Assembly (NCBI RefSeq): GCF_002871005.1
Contig: NZ_PHSN01000016.1
Location: 1-64,000 of the forward strand
Source: Acidimangrovimonas sediminis
Lineage (GTDB): Bacteria > Pseudomonadota > Alphaproteobacteria > Rhodobacterales > Rhodobacteraceae
DNA length: 64,000 nucleotides
Reading direction: 5' to 3'
Shown: one piece after another, positions 50,975 to 61,345 of the stretch
How the letters are laid out: every line of letters starts with the position of its first letter
How positions within the stretch are numbered: position 1 is the stretch's first letter
Made by a program: the position numbers and the translations under genes
Notes under the pieces: generated by a model
Database searches by the model: none
Seen by the model: the letters and a program-made list of their open reading frames with translations, nothing else
What the model was told of the DNA's origin: nothing

Positions 50975-51084
50975 AGGGAAAGGCGCCGCGTTTGCGGGCA
51001 GCGCGGTGGCGCGGCCCGATGCCGGGGGGCATGCCGGGCGCAGGGGCCATTGCGGGCGCCCGCACGCGGGGCTAGCCTCGCGCC

Positions 51085-52368
51085 ATGTCCCATGACGACG
51101 CCCTCCGCTCCGCCATCGAAAGCCGCCGTGACGCGCTGATCGCGCTGACGCAGTCGCTTGTCCGCATTCCCACGCTGAACCCGCCGGGACGGCATTACCA
51201 CGACATCTGCGTCGCCTTGCGCGACTATCTCGAACCGCTGGGGTTCGACTGCCGGATGATCCGGGCCGAGGGTGCGCCCGCCGACAGCGACAAGTACCCG
51301 CGCTGGAACCTCGTGGCGCGGCGCGACGGCAGCAGGCCCGGCGAGTGCGTGCATTTCAACGGCCACCACGACGTGGTCGAGGTGGGGCACGGCTGGACCA
51401 CCGACCCGTTCGGCGCCGAGCTGAAGGACGGCCGGATCTATGGCCGCGGCACCTGCGACATGAAGGGCGGCATCGCGGCATCGGTGATCGCGGCCGAGGC
51501 CTTCATCGCCACATGCCCCGACTATGCCGGCGCGATCGAGATCAGCGCCACGGCGGACGAGGAATCGGGCGGCTTCGGCGGCGTGGCCTATCTTGCCGAA
51601 AAGGGGTTCTTCGCACCCGAGCGCGTGCAGCACGTGATCATCCCCGAGCCCCTGCACAAGGACCGGATCTGCCTTGGCCACCGCGGCGTCTGGTGGGCCG
51701 AGATCGAGACCAAGGGGCGGATCGCCCATGGCTCCATGCCCTTCCTCGGCGACAGCGCGATCCGCCACATGGGCGCGGTGCTGCACGAGATAGAGGAGGT
51801 GCTCTACCCCATCCTCGCCACCAAGCGCACCGAGATGCCGGTGATCCCCGAGGGGGCGCGGCAATCGACGCTGAACATCAACTCTGTCCATGGCGGAGAG
51901 CCGGAGCAGGAAGAGGATTACACCGGCCTTCCCGCCCCCTGCGTGGCCGACCGCTGCCGCATCGTGCTCGACCGGCGCTTCCTGATCGAAGAGGATCTCG
52001 CGGAGGTGAAATCCGAGGTGACGCGCCTGCTGGAACGGGTGAAGGCGGCGCGGCCGACGTTCGACTACGAGATCCGCGATCTGTTCGAGGTGATCCCCTC
52101 GATGACCGACAAGGACGCGCCGGTCGTCCGCTCGGTCGCCCGCGCGATCGAGACCGTGCTGGAGCGCGAGGCGGGATATGTCGTCTCGCCCGGGACCTAC
52201 GATCAGAAGCACATCGATCGGATCGGCAAGCTGAAGAACTGCATCGCCTACGGGCCCGGGGTCCTCGACCTTGCGCATCAGCCGGACGAATGGATCGGGG
52301 TGGACGACATGCTCGATTCCGCCCGCGTCATGGCGCTGACGCTGGCGGAACTTCTGCTGGACAAGTGA
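51085..52368 (+). CDS. M20-family metallo-deacylase (ArgE/DapE-like)
   Basis: A 427-residue zinc hydrolase of the acetylornithine deacetylase/succinyl-diaminopimelate desuccinylase family. Metal-site motifs are FNGHHDVVEVG, GRGTCDMKGGIAA and SATADEESGGFGG. A dimerisation domain (about 200-320) is inserted. It is longer than true DapE (about 375) and has no ser/arg pathway neighbour that fixes its substrate. It probably cleaves an N-acyl amino acid or amide. There is no clear Shine-Dalgarno sequence before the ATG. Confidence 0.87.
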   Translation: MSHDDALRSAIESRRDALIALTQSLVRIPTLNPPGRHYHDICVALRDYLEPLGFDCRMIRAEGAPADSDKYPRWNLVARRDGSRPGECVHFNGHHDVVEVGHGWTTDPFGAELKDGRIYGRGTCDMKGGIAASVIAAEAFIATCPDYAGAIEISATADEESGGFGGVAYLAEKGFFAPERVQHVIIPEPLHKDRICLGHRGVWWAEIETKGRIAHGSMPFLGDSAIRHMGAVLHEIEEVLYPILATKRTEMPVIPEGARQSTLNINSVHGGEPEQEEDYTGLPAPCVADRCRIVLDRRFLIEEDLAEVKSEVTRLLERVKAARPTFDYEIRDLFEVIPSMTDKDAPVVRSVARAIETVLEREAGYVVSPGTYDQKHIDRIGKLKNCIAYGPGVLDLAHQPDEWIGVDDMLDSARVMALTLAELLLDK

Positions 52369-52396
52369 CGATTCGGGGGCGGCCTGGGCGCGGGGC

Positions 52397-53278
<882 letters not shown>

Positions 53279-53360
53279 ATGGCCTCCGGACTTGAGCAGG
53301 CAAGTCGCATTCTTGCGCTCAGGCGGCGCAATAGCGCAATAATCCCTCTTGCACCAGAGC

Positions 53361-53425
53361 ACGGCCGGGCGTATCTCCGGCAGCGGGACACCCCTCCCCA
53401 ACGAGGGGCGTATATCTGTAAGGAT
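53361..53425 (+). ncRNA. Structured leader of serC, candidate serC RNA motif
   Basis: Two stems precede serC: GCCGG/CCGGC (53364-53381) and CCCCTC/GAGGGG (53391-53408). GGGCGTATCT lies in the loop side of the first and GGGCGTATATCT right after the second; the ribosome site AAGGA follows. A separate stem TGAGC..GCAAG/CTTGC-GCTCA lies at 53293-53321. A conserved serC motif upstream of serC-serA in alphaproteobacteria is known, and position and layout fit it. I could not compare the consensus base by base. Confidence 0.5.
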
Positions 53426-53432
53426 ACTATCG

Positions 53433-54587
53433 ATGAATACCCCGCAACCGGCCGCGCGGCCGGCCAATTCGCGCTTCTCTTCTGGTCCCTGCGCCAAGAT
53501 CCCCCAATATTCGCTGGACATGCTCGCCGACGCGCCCCTGGGCCGGTCGCACCGCGCTGCCGTCGGCAAGGCCAAGCTGAAGGCCGCGATCGACCAGACG
53601 CGCGAGATCCTAGGCGTTCCCGACGATTACCGCATCGGCATCGTGCCGGCCTCGGACACCGGCGCCGTCGAGATGGCGCTGTGGTCGATGCTCGGCGCAC
53701 GCAAGGCGACCATGCTGGCCTGGGAAAGCTTCGGCGCCGGCTGGGTCACTGACGTGGTCAAGCAGCTCAAGATCGACGCCGAGGTGAAGACCGCCGAGTA
53801 CGGCGAGATCGTCGACTTCGGGACGGTCGATTTCGACACCGACGTGGTGTTCACCTGGAACGGCACCACCTCGGGCGTGCGGGTGCCGAACGGCGAGGCG
53901 ATCCCGGCGGACCGTGCAGGCCTCACCATCTGCGACGCGACCAGCGCGGCCTTCGCGATGGACCTGCCGTGGGACAAGCTCGACGTCGTCACCTTCTCCT
54001 GGCAGAAGGTGCTGGGTGGCGAGGCGGCGCACGGGATGCTGATCCTGTCCCCCCGTGCGGTCGAACGGCTGGAAAGCTACACTCCCGCCTGGCCGCTGCC
54101 AAAGATCTTCCGCATGACCAAGGGTGGCAAGCTGAACGAAGGCATCTTCAAGGGCGAGACGATCAACACGCCCTCGATGCTGGCGGTCGAGGATTACCTC
54201 GTGTCGCTGAACTGGGCCAAGTCGATCGGCGGCCTTGCCGGGCTGGTCCAGCGCGCCAAGGACAATGCCGATGCGGTCGCCGCCTTCGTGGCACAGCATG
54301 ACTGGATCGAGAACCTGGCGGTGGATCCGGCGACGGCCTCGACCACCTCCGTCTGCCTAAAGTTCACCGATGCGCGCATCGCCGATGGCGCGGCCTTCGC
54401 CAAGGCGGTGGCCAAGCGGCTGGAACAGGAAGGCGTGGCGCTGGATGCGGGATCTTACCGCGATGCGCCTCCGGGCCTGAGGATCTGGTGCGGCTCGACG
54501 GTCGAGACCTCGGACGTCAAGGCGCTGATGCCCTGGATCGAATGGGCGTTCGACGCCGAGATCGCGGCGCTGACGCAAGCGGCCTGA
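53433..54587 (+). CDS. serC: Phosphoserine aminotransferase
   Basis: SerC transaminates 3-phosphohydroxypyruvate with glutamate to give phosphoserine, using PLP. The 384-residue protein is the longer alphaproteobacterial form. It begins near [19 protein letters not shown]-site segments are [25 protein letters not shown] and the Schiff-base Lys in [14 protein letters not shown] (about 192). The C-terminal [12 protein letters not shown] is typical. It is followed 102 bp later by serA, with paired palindromes between. Confidence 0.95.
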   Translation: MNTPQPAARPANSRFSSGPCAKIPQYSLDMLADAPLGRSHRAAVGKAKLKAAIDQTREILGVPDDYRIGIVPASDTGAVEMALWSMLGARKATMLAWESFGAGWVTDVVKQLKIDAEVKTAEYGEIVDFGTVDFDTDVVFTWNGTTSGVRVPNGEAIPADRAGLTICDATSAAFAMDLPWDKLDVVTFSWQKVLGGEAAHGMLILSPRAVERLESYTPAWPLPKIFRMTKGGKLNEGIFKGETINTPSMLAVEDYLVSLNWAKSIGGLAGLVQRAKDNADAVAAFVAQHDWIENLAVDPATASTTSVCLKFTDARIADGAAFAKAVAKRLEQEGVALDAGSYRDAPPGLRIWCGSTVETSDVKALMPWIEWAFDAEIAALTQAA

Positions 54588-54596
54588 CCGGCGCGC

Positions 54597-54656
54597 GGGG
54601 TGCGTTGAAACGCACCCTGCCCATGCGACCCGCAGGGTGCGTTCAAACGCGCCCTC
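54597..54656. repeat. Two short hairpin repeats between serC and serA
   Basis: GGGGTGCGTTGAAACGCACC (54597 on) and AGGGTGCGTTCAAACGCGCC (54634 on) each fold on themselves and could also pair with one another. A third copy of the core is at 17051-17070. They occupy most of the serC-serA gap and may adjust read-through. Confidence 0.65.
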
Positions 54657-54689
54657 CCTCCCCCCAATTCCATCGCAAAGGAGCCTGAC

Positions 54690-56285
54690 ATGGCCCCCAA
54701 GGTTCTCGTTTCCGACAAGCTTTCCGAAACCGCCGTGCAAATCTTCCGCGACCGCGGCATCGAGGTCGATTTCGAACCCAACCTCGGCAAGGACAAGGAC
54801 CGTCTGGCCGAGGTGATCGGCCAGTACGACGGCCTCGCCATCCGTTCGGCCACCAAGGTGACCGAGAAGATCCTCGCCGAGGCGACCAACCTCAAGGTCA
54901 TCGGCCGGGCGGGTATCGGCGTCGACAACGTCGACATCCCCGCCGCATCCAAGAAGGGCGTGATCGTCATGAACACCCCCTTCGGCAACTCGATCACCAC
55001 GGCCGAGCATGCCATCGCCATGATGTTCGCCGTCGCCCGCCAGCTGCCCGAGGCCTCGGCCTCGACCCATGCCGGCAAGTGGGAAAAGACGAAATTCATG
55101 GGGGTCGAGCTGTTCAACAAGACGCTCGGCGTGATCGGTGCCGGCAACATCGGCTCGATCGTCTGCGACCGCGCGCTTGGCCTCCACATGAAGGTGGTGG
55201 CCTACGACCCCTTCCTGTCGGAAGAGCGTGCCAAGCAGATCGGCGTGACCAAGGTGGAGCTGGATGAACTGCTGGCGCGTGCCGATTTCATCACCATGCA
55301 CGTGCCGCTGACCGACAAGACCCGCAACATCCTGTCGCGCGAGAATCTCGCCAAGACCAAGAAGGGCGTGCGGATCATCAACTGCGCCCGCGGCGGCCTG
55401 ATCGATGAGGAGGCGCTGGCCGAGGCGCTGCAATCGGGCCATGTCGCCGGGGCCGCGCTCGATGTCTTCGCGGTGGAACCCGCGACCGAGAACGTCCTGT
55501 TCTCGCTGCCGAACGTGGTGGTCACGCCGCACCTCGGCGCCTCGACCACCGAGGCGCAGGAGAACGTGGCGCTGCAGGTGGCCGAGCAGATGTCGGACTA
55601 CCTGCTGACCGGCGCCGTGCAGAACGCGCTCAACATGCCGTCGGTCACGGCGGAAGAGGCGGCCGTGATGGGCCCGTGGCTGAAGCTTGCCGACCATCTG
55701 GGCACCTTCATCGGCCAGATGACGGACGAGCCGATCACCGCGATCAACGTGCTCTACGACGGTACGGTGGCCGAGATGAACCTGGCCGCGCTGAACTGCG
55801 GCGTGATCGCCGGGATCATGAAGGCCACCAACCCCGACGTGAACATGGTCTCGGCCCCGATCGTCGCCAAGGAGCGCGGGATCAAGGTCTCGACCACGAA
55901 CCAGGGCAAGTCGGGCGTGTTTGACGCCTACATCAAGGTGACCGTCGTCACGAAGGAGCGCGAGCGTTCCATCGGCGGCACGGTGTTCTCGGACGGCAAG
56001 CCGCGGTTCATCCAGATCAAGGGCATCAACATCGACGCCGAGGTGGTGCCGCACATGCTCTACACCACCAACAAGGACGTCCCGGGCATCATCGGCACGC
56101 TGGGCGGCACGCTGGGCCAGGGTGGCGTCAACATCGCCAACTTCACGCTGGGCCGGTCAGCCGTCGGCGCCGACGCGATCGCGCTTCTCGCCCTCGACGG
56201 CCCGCTGCCGGCCGAGGTGAAGGCCGCGCTCGAAGGCACCGGTCTGTTCCAGCAGGTCCGCCCGCTGGAATTCGACGCGGCCTGA
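54690..56285 (+). CDS. serA: D-3-phosphoglycerate dehydrogenase
   Basis: SerA oxidises 3-phosphoglycerate to 3-phosphohydroxypyruvate, the first step of serine synthesis. The 531-residue type I enzyme has the NAD motif LGVIGAGNIGSIV (about 144-156), catalytic Arg in INCARGGLIDEEAL, Glu in AVEPATEN, His in TPHLGASTTEAQ (about 283), an allosteric substrate-binding domain (about 315-450), and a C-terminal ACT domain (about 457-530) for serine feedback. The ribosome site AAGGAG is 8 bases upstream. A GC-rich perfect hairpin follows. Confidence 0.97.
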   Translation: MAPKVLVSDKLSETAVQIFRDRGIEVDFEPNLGKDKDRLAEVIGQYDGLAIRSATKVTEKILAEATNLKVIGRAGIGVDNVDIPAASKKGVIVMNTPFGNSITTAEHAIAMMFAVARQLPEASASTHAGKWEKTKFMGVELFNKTLGVIGAGNIGSIVCDRALGLHMKVVAYDPFLSEERAKQIGVTKVELDELLARADFITMHVPLTDKTRNILSRENLAKTKKGVRIINCARGGLIDEEALAEALQSGHVAGAALDVFAVEPATENVLFSLPNVVVTPHLGASTTEAQENVALQVAEQMSDYLLTGAVQNALNMPSVTAEEAAVMGPWLKLADHLGTFIGQMTDEPITAINVLYDGTVAEMNLAALNCGVIAGIMKATNPDVNMVSAPIVAKERGIKVSTTNQGKSGVFDAYIKVTVVTKERERSIGGTVFSDGKPRFIQIKGINIDAEVVPHMLYTTNKDVPGIIGTLGGTLGQGGVNIANFTLGRSAVGADAIALLALDGPLPAEVKAALEGTGLFQQVRPLEFDAA

Positions 56286-56298
56286 GCCTGACGACCCT

Positions 56299-56328
56299 CC
56301 GGCCGGCGCCTTCCGGGGCGCCGGCCGG
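56299..56328 (+). terminator. Terminator-like hairpin after serA
   Basis: CCGGCCGGCGCC (56299-56310) pairs perfectly with GGCGCCGGCCGG (56317-56328) around TTCCGG. The tail TCCTGCTGC lacks a T-run. Confidence 0.55.
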
Positions 56329-56455
56329 TCCTGCTGCTACCTCTGCGAGAGGCCCGCGAGGGGCCCGCCCCCTGCCCTGACGTGCCCCCTGTTCCTTCCC
56401 GACCCGCCCCTGTAGCGTCGCGCCCGGGGAGCGGACGACAAGGAAGACGGATCAC

Positions 56456-57202
56456 ATGACCCTCCGCAGCTACGCGATCGGCGACATCCACGGCCAGCTC
56501 GGGCTTCTGAAGCAGGCGCATCAGCGGATCGCCGAAGACCGCGCCCGGACCGGGGATGCGGACGCGCCGGTTGTCCATCTCGGCGACCTCGTGGACCGTG
56601 GCCCCGACAGTGCGGGCGTCATCGCCCTGCTGGTGGAGGGCATCGCCGCGGGCCGCCCCTGGATCGCGCTCAAGGGCAACCACGACCGGATGTTCGCGCT
56701 CTACCTCGACACCCCGGCAGAGCACGACCCGATGCTGCGCGCCGATTACGATTACGTCCACCCCAAGATCGGCGGGATCGAGACTCTGGCCTCCTACGGC
56801 GTGGCCGAACCGACGGCCCGCCCGGCGCTGGAGGTCCACGCAGACGCGATCGACCGGGTGCCCGCGAACCACCGGGCCTTCCTGTCGGCGCTGCCCGATC
56901 ATCACCGCCGCGGCGAGGTCTTCTTTGCCCATGCCGGCATCCGCCCGGGCGTTCCGCTCGACGATCAGGTCGAAGACGACCTGATCTGGATCCGGGGGCT
57001 GTTCCACCAGGACCGGCGCGACCACGGGGCGCTGATCGTGCATGGCCACACGCCCGTGGAGGCCGCCACCCACTACGGCAACCGCGTCAACCTCGACTCC
57101 GGCGCGGCCTTCGGCGGCCCGCTGAGCGCCGTTGTGATCGAAGGGCGGGACGTCTTCCTGCTGACGGACGACGGGCGCCGGAAGCTGGAACCGCAGGGCT
57201 GA
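56456..57202 (+). CDS. Calcineurin-like metallophosphatase (PPP/PrpA-type Ser/Thr phosphatase)
   Basis: A 248-residue metallophosphoesterase with the ordered motifs GDIHGQ (about 8-13), GDLVDRGPDSAG (about 43-54), GNHDRM (about 78-83), FAHAGIRPG and VHGHTPVE. This set of Asp, His and Asn ligands for two metal ions is that of bacterial PPP phosphatases and ApaH-like enzymes. It could act on phosphoproteins or dinucleoside polyphosphates. It stands alone downstream of serA. Confidence 0.9.
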   Translation: MTLRSYAIGDIHGQLGLLKQAHQRIAEDRARTGDADAPVVHLGDLVDRGPDSAGVIALLVEGIAAGRPWIALKGNHDRMFALYLDTPAEHDPMLRADYDYVHPKIGGIETLASYGVAEPTARPALEVHADAIDRVPANHRAFLSALPDHHRRGEVFFAHAGIRPGVPLDDQVEDDLIWIRGLFHQDRRDHGALIVHGHTPVEAATHYGNRVNLDSGAAFGGPLSAVVIEGRDVFLLTDDGRRKLEPQG

Positions 57203-57271
57203 CATCGCCCCCCTGCGCGCCCCCCCGCGGAAGGGCGGGGGCACATCCCCCGCCGGTTGCGACGCCGGCCG

Positions 57272-58804
57272 TTACTTGATGCGCTGCCCGTTGGCGAGGA
57301 TCTGGCCGTCCTTCTTGACCTCGATCTTCGAGGTCATGGTGTCCGGCCCGTCGCCGGGCTTGGCGAAGAGACCCAGCATCATCTTGGTGCCCGCCGCCTG
57401 ATCCTCGGGGACGAAGCCCATCTTCACCAGGTTGTCGATCAGCTCCATCCCGCCCTTCAGCGTCAGGTCCACCGACCCTTCGGGCACCGGCTGCGGCCCC
57501 ATCGAATTGTCGAAGGTGAAGGCGCCCGTGCCCGACAAGTCGGCCCCCGCGGCCGCGACATGAACCTTCCTGATATCGACCGAGTCGATCTGGCCCGGAG
57601 GATCCATCGGCGCGGTCGCCGTCTCGGTGCCGAACAGGTCGCGCGCCAGCGTGACCATCCCGCCAAGGTCCACCTCCAGCTCGGCCGGATCGTGGGGCAG
57701 CACGTTGCCGGGGTCGATCATCGACCAGATCTCGTCGCTCGGCTTCACGCCGCCAAGCGCGAGCATGAGCGAGAACGGCTGTTTCGCATCGTCCTTCATC
57801 AGCGGCAGCACCATGTCGAAGGCGGTCTTCGCCAGCGCCAGGCTGACCTTGGGCACCGGCATCTCGCTGCCCGACAGCGTCAGGTCGCTGGCGCCGCTCG
57901 ACGTGCCGTAATGCATGCGCTCCTTGCTCAGCCCGACGGTCAGCTTGCCGTCGGCGACCGATCCGTTGCCCTGGGTCTGCTTGCCGTTCTCGTCGACCGC
58001 GAAGTCGTAGGTCATCGACCCCACGCCCATCTTCGCATCGACCGTGGCCCCGGCCTTGAGGGCGGCATCCATCATATTCATGGAGGTGCCCTTGATCATC
58101 GTCGACTCGGACGAACCGCCGAGATCCTTGGCCTCGGCGTTGAAGGTCAGCGTGCCCCCGCCCGCTCCGGTGCCCGCACCGGCGCCCGTGTCGCCACCCT
58201 TGTCCTCGGGCTTCGTGGCCGACAATGCGACCGTCAGGTGCCGGGCCGCGAAGGTCGAGGACACGTGCATCGTGTCGCTTCCCTTGATCGCATAGCTCGC
58301 CTTCAGCGCGGTCAACTTGCCCGACGCCTTCAGATCCGCCCTCCTTCCGTCGGCCTCGACGTTCGGCAGGTCGAACGTTATCTCGGGCGCGTCGATGTCG
58401 TAGCGCGTGTCGCCGGGGCTGCCGGTGGCGGTGATCTTCAGGCCCTGCTGGTGGATGTTCAGGGTCATGTGCATCGACTTGCCGTCGTCGCCCTCGGCGT
58501 CGAACACCACCGGGTAATCCGGCGACATGGTGATCTGAACCGAACCGTCGCCCATTTCCCTGAGGTCGACCTCGTCCAGCGTACCGGTGAAGCTGGCGCC
58601 GCTGTCGTGTTCGGCCACGGTCTTCACACCCTTCAGACGCAGGGTGTCACCCTTCTTGTCCTGGCTGGTGGCGGTGATGGTCTGCCCGCCGTTCGCGGCC
58701 ACCTCCTTCCACTGATCCCAGACCTGTTCCGCGGTGACGTCCGCCCGGGCCGCAGTCGCGGCGAAGAGCGCGGCCACGGCCACCGTTCCGGCGAGAATGC
58801 GCAT
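57272..58804 (-). CDS. Secreted DUF2125-like protein, unknown function
   Basis: A 510-residue protein with a signal peptide (MRILAGTVAVAALFAATAARA, cleavage before DVT). The mature part is beta-rich, acidic and Gly/Thr-rich, with repeated segments of the type LDEVDLREMGDGSVQITMSP and VDLTLKGGMELIDNLVKMGF. The N terminus DVTAEQVWDQWKEV..GQTITA matches my memory of DUF2125 proteins of Rhodobacterales. It is probably an envelope protein; no catalytic motif is seen. It is divergent from the SDR gene. Confidence 0.75.
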   Translation of the reverse strand: MRILAGTVAVAALFAATAARADVTAEQVWDQWKEVAANGGQTITATSQDKKGDTLRLKGVKTVAEHDSGASFTGTLDEVDLREMGDGSVQITMSPDYPVVFDAEGDDGKSMHMTLNIHQQGLKITATGSPGDTRYDIDAPEITFDLPNVEADGRRADLKASGKLTALKASYAIKGSDTMHVSSTFAARHLTVALSATKPEDKGGDTGAGAGTGAGGGTLTFNAEAKDLGGSSESTMIKGTSMNMMDAALKAGATVDAKMGVGSMTYDFAVDENGKQTQGNGSVADGKLTVGLSKERMHYGTSSGASDLTLSGSEMPVPKVSLALAKTAFDMVLPLMKDDAKQPFSLMLALGGVKPSDEIWSMIDPGNVLPHDPAELEVDLGGMVTLARDLFGTETATAPMDPPGQIDSVDIRKVHVAAAGADLSGTGAFTFDNSMGPQPVPEGSVDLTLKGGMELIDNLVKMGFVPEDQAAGTKMMLGLFAKPGDGPDTMTSKIEVKKDGQILANGQRIK

Positions 58805-59050
58805 CTGTCCCAAAACCTTTTCCTTTCGGATGAAATCGACTTTGGCGCGACTCTCGTTTGCACCGCCGCCCCGGTCAAGGGCAGGTTTCGGGGGACAGGT
58901 CTCAAGGGGCAGGATCGCGCCCGGTCCGCGCCGGGCAGAAGGCCGCCCCACACACCCGCGCACCCCACACCGGCGCGCCCCGGGGGGTTCCGGGTCGCGG
59001 GGCGATCAGCTAAGGGAAGGAGAGGGAGCGCGCAGTCAAGGAGAGACAGC

Positions 59051-59803
59051 ATGGACATGACCGGCAAGGTGGTGGCGATCACCGGCGCAAGCCGCGGCAT
59101 CGGAGCCGCTGCGGCCCGCGAATTCGCGTCGGCGGGGGCCCGTGTCGGCCTGATGGCGCGCTCCGAGGCCGAGATCGGCGCGCTGGCCGCCGAGATCGGC
59201 GAGGCCGCCATCGCGCTGACCTGCGACGTGGCCAGCCAGGCCTCGGTTTCCGGCGCGATCCAGCGGCTGGAAGGGGCGTTCGGTCCGGTCGACGTCTTGA
59301 TCAACAACGCCGGCATGATCGACCCGATCGCCCCGCTGAGCCGGGTCGACCCGGCGGAGTGGAGCCGCGCGATCGACGTGAACCTGAAGGGCGTCTTCCA
59401 CGGCATGCGTGCGGTCCTGCCCGGCATGACCCAGCGGCGGGCCGGCACCATCCTCACGGTAAGCTCCGGCGCGGCGCACAACCCCCTGGAAGGCTGGTCG
59501 GCCTATTGCAGCGCCAAGGCCGGCGCCGCGATGCTGACCCGCGTGGCGCATCACGAGGCGGGCGCGGCGGGCCTGCGCATCATGGGCCTGTCGCCGGGCA
59601 CGGTGGCGACCGAGATGCAGGTCAAGATCAAGGCGTCGGGCATAAACCCGGTCAGCCAGCTCGACCCCGCCGTTCACATCCCTGCCGACTGGCCGGCGAA
59701 GGCGCTGCTCTGGATGTGTTCGGCCGATGCCGACGATTTCCTCGGCGAAGAGATCGCACTCCGGGACGAGGCGATCCGCCGCCGCATCGGACTGATCCAG
59801 TGA
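59051..59803 (+). CDS. Short-chain dehydrogenase/reductase
   Basis: A 250-residue NAD(P)-dependent oxidoreductase of the classical SDR family: cofactor motif ITGASRGIG (about 10-18), NNAG (about 82-85), catalytic Ser in VSSGAAHN (about 137), and YCSAK (Tyr about 152, Lys about 156). Its stop overlaps the GTG start of the crotonase gene (GTGA). The pairing with a crotonase suggests a 3-hydroxyacyl or other CoA-ester substrate, which is inference. The start at 59051 has GGAGAGAC nearby. Confidence 0.9.
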   Translation: MDMTGKVVAITGASRGIGAAAAREFASAGARVGLMARSEAEIGALAAEIGEAAIALTCDVASQASVSGAIQRLEGAFGPVDVLINNAGMIDPIAPLSRVDPAEWSRAIDVNLKGVFHGMRAVLPGMTQRRAGTILTVSSGAAHNPLEGWSAYCSAKAGAAMLTRVAHHEAGAAGLRIMGLSPGTVATEMQVKIKASGINPVSQLDPAVHIPADWPAKALLWMCSADADDFLGEEIALRDEAIRRRIGLIQ

Positions 59804-60462
59804 TCCGGACCCGGGTCGGCGACGGCGCAACCGGCGGGTCCGCCAAGGGGCCCGGACACGGCCCGGAGAGCGGCCTCCGGACACTGATCATCGACCGGCC
59901 CGACAAGGCGAATTCCCTGACCCCCGACATGCTCGCGGCCCTGTCGCGCGAGGTCGAGCGCGCTGCGGACGAAGATGTCCGGGTGCTGGTGCTGACCGGG
60001 ACCGGCAAGGTGTTCTCGGCCGGCGCCGACCTCGACGCGGCCCGCGCGGGGCTTGCCACCGATCCGGTCTGGGAACGGCTCTCCGGCGCGATCGTCGCCC
60101 TGCCCTGCCTGACGATCGCCGCGCTCAACGGCACCGCCGCCGGCGGCGCTTTGGGGATGGTGCTGGCCTGCGACCTGCGGGTGGCGGTGCCGGCAGCCAA
60201 GATCTTCTACCCGGTGATGAAGCTCGGCTTCCTCCCGCAACCCTCGGATCCCGGCCGCCTTTCCGCGCTGGTGGGGCCGGCGCGCGCCAAGATGATCCTG
60301 ATGGCCGGCGCGAAGATCGGCGCCGAGGAGGCCGCCGCCTGGGGCCTGATCGACCGCGTCGTCCCGCCCGAGGCGCTGGACGAGACGGTCGCAACCCTCG
60401 CGGCCGACGCGCTGGGGGCTGGTCCGGCCCATGTCGCGGCGATCAAGCGGATGATCGGGTAA
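59800..60462 (+). CDS. Enoyl-CoA hydratase/isomerase family protein (crotonase fold)
   Basis: A 220-residue crotonase-family protein, short compared with the usual 255-265 residues because the C-terminal helical part is reduced. The oxyanion-hole segments are present: KVFSAGADLDAAR (first) and NGTAAGGALGMVLACDLRVA (second). The usual hydratase Glu pair is not obvious (KLGFLPQPSDPGRL), so it may be an isomerase, hydrolase or other crotonase. The start is a GTG overlapping the SDR stop, giving an Arg/Gly-rich N terminus (VIRTRVGDGATGG). rluA follows after 5 bp. Confidence 0.85.
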   Translation: MIRTRVGDGATGGSAKGPGHGPESGLRTLIIDRPDKANSLTPDMLAALSREVERAADEDVRVLVLTGTGKVFSAGADLDAARAGLATDPVWERLSGAIVALPCLTIAALNGTAAGGALGMVLACDLRVAVPAAKIFYPVMKLGFLPQPSDPGRLSALVGPARAKMILMAGAKIGAEEAAAWGLIDRVVPPEALDETVATLAADALGAGPAHVAAIKRMIG

Positions 60463-60467
60463 CCCCC

Positions 60468-61130
60468 ATGACCGAGGCCGCCTACACTCCGCCAGACGAA
60501 CCGCTGCGCATCCTGCACCACGACCACCACCTCCTGGTGCTCGACAAACCGCCAGGCCTCCTGTCGGTCCCGGGCAAGGGGCCGGAGCTTGCGGATTGCC
60601 TGATCAGCCGGGCACAGGCGGCCTTTCCCGAGGCGCTGCTGGTCCACCGCCTCGACCGCGACACCTCGGGCGTCATGGTCTTCGCGCTGACCAAGCAGGC
60701 CCAGCGCGACCTCTCGCTGCAATTCGAGCAGCGCCGAACCAAGAAGATCTATGTCGCCCGCCTCTGGGGCGCGCTCGCGGAAAGGACCGGCACGGTCGAC
60801 CTGCCCCTGATCGTCGACTGGCCGAACCGCCCGCTCCAGCACGTCAACCACGAGAGCGGAAAGCCCGCGGTCACCGATTGGCGCGTCCTGCGCCGCGACG
60901 AGGGCCCGGAGGGCCCCACCACCCGCGTCCGGCTGATGCCCCGCACCGGCCGCAGCCACCAGCTGCGCGTCCACATGAAGGAACTGGGCCACCCGATCCT
61001 CGGCGATCCGTTCTACGCCGAAGGCCCCGCCCGCGACTTCCCCCGCCTGATGCTGCATGCCGAGAGCCTGCGGGTGAATCATCCCGACGGCGGCCGGGGC
61101 GAGACCTTCAAGGCGCCCTGCCCGTTCTGA
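60468..61130 (+). CDS. rluA: RNA pseudouridine synthase, RluA family
   Basis: A 220-residue pseudouridine synthase close in size and order of motifs to E. coli RluA, which modifies 23S rRNA U746 and tRNA U32. It has HHDHHLLVLDKPPGLLSVPG at the N terminus and catalytic Asp in VHRLDRDTSGVMVFAL (about 63). KKIYVARLWG and the C-terminal GRSHQLRVHMKELGHPILGD are family signatures. There is no S4 domain, again as in RluA. It is the last gene of the SDR-crotonase-rluA unit. The target RNA is inferred from the E. coli protein. Confidence 0.88.
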   Translation: MTEAAYTPPDEPLRILHHDHHLLVLDKPPGLLSVPGKGPELADCLISRAQAAFPEALLVHRLDRDTSGVMVFALTKQAQRDLSLQFEQRRTKKIYVARLWGALAERTGTVDLPLIVDWPNRPLQHVNHESGKPAVTDWRVLRRDEGPEGPTTRVRLMPRTGRSHQLRVHMKELGHPILGDPFYAEGPARDFPRLMLHAESLRVNHPDGGRGETFKAPCPF

Positions 61131-61199
61131 CCATCTGCCCGCTCCGACCTGCCCTATTGATCCAGCGGCGCGCGCCAGGGCGCGCAAGTTTCTACTTCG

Positions 61200-61319
61200 G
61201 TGGGGGCGCTGCCCCCACACCCCCGGGATACTTGTCCTCAGAAGAAAGGAGAGACTCTTCCGTCTTCTTCTGAGCGGAAATATCCCGCTGGGGGTGTGGG
61301 GGGCGCGAAGCCCCCCACC
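61200..61319. repeat. Dispersed palindromic element, full-length copy
   Basis: TGGGGGCGCTGCCCCCA hairpin, then CCCGGGATACTTGTCCTCAG, a centre of about 28 bp, CTTCTGAGCGGAAATATCCC, and a second GGGGGG..CCCCCC hairpin. The inner arms are inverted repeats. It lies between convergent rluA (stop 61130) and the aldehyde dehydrogenase gene (stop 61346). Same element as 19784-19905. Confidence 0.8.
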
Positions 61320-61345
61320 GCAGGAAAAGGCGTGCGAAGCGCCGC

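Noticed and set aside
57257-59050. A long in-frame upstream extension of the SDR gene
   Set aside because: It is antisense to the DUF2125-like gene. The SDR fold starts at the ATG at 59051.
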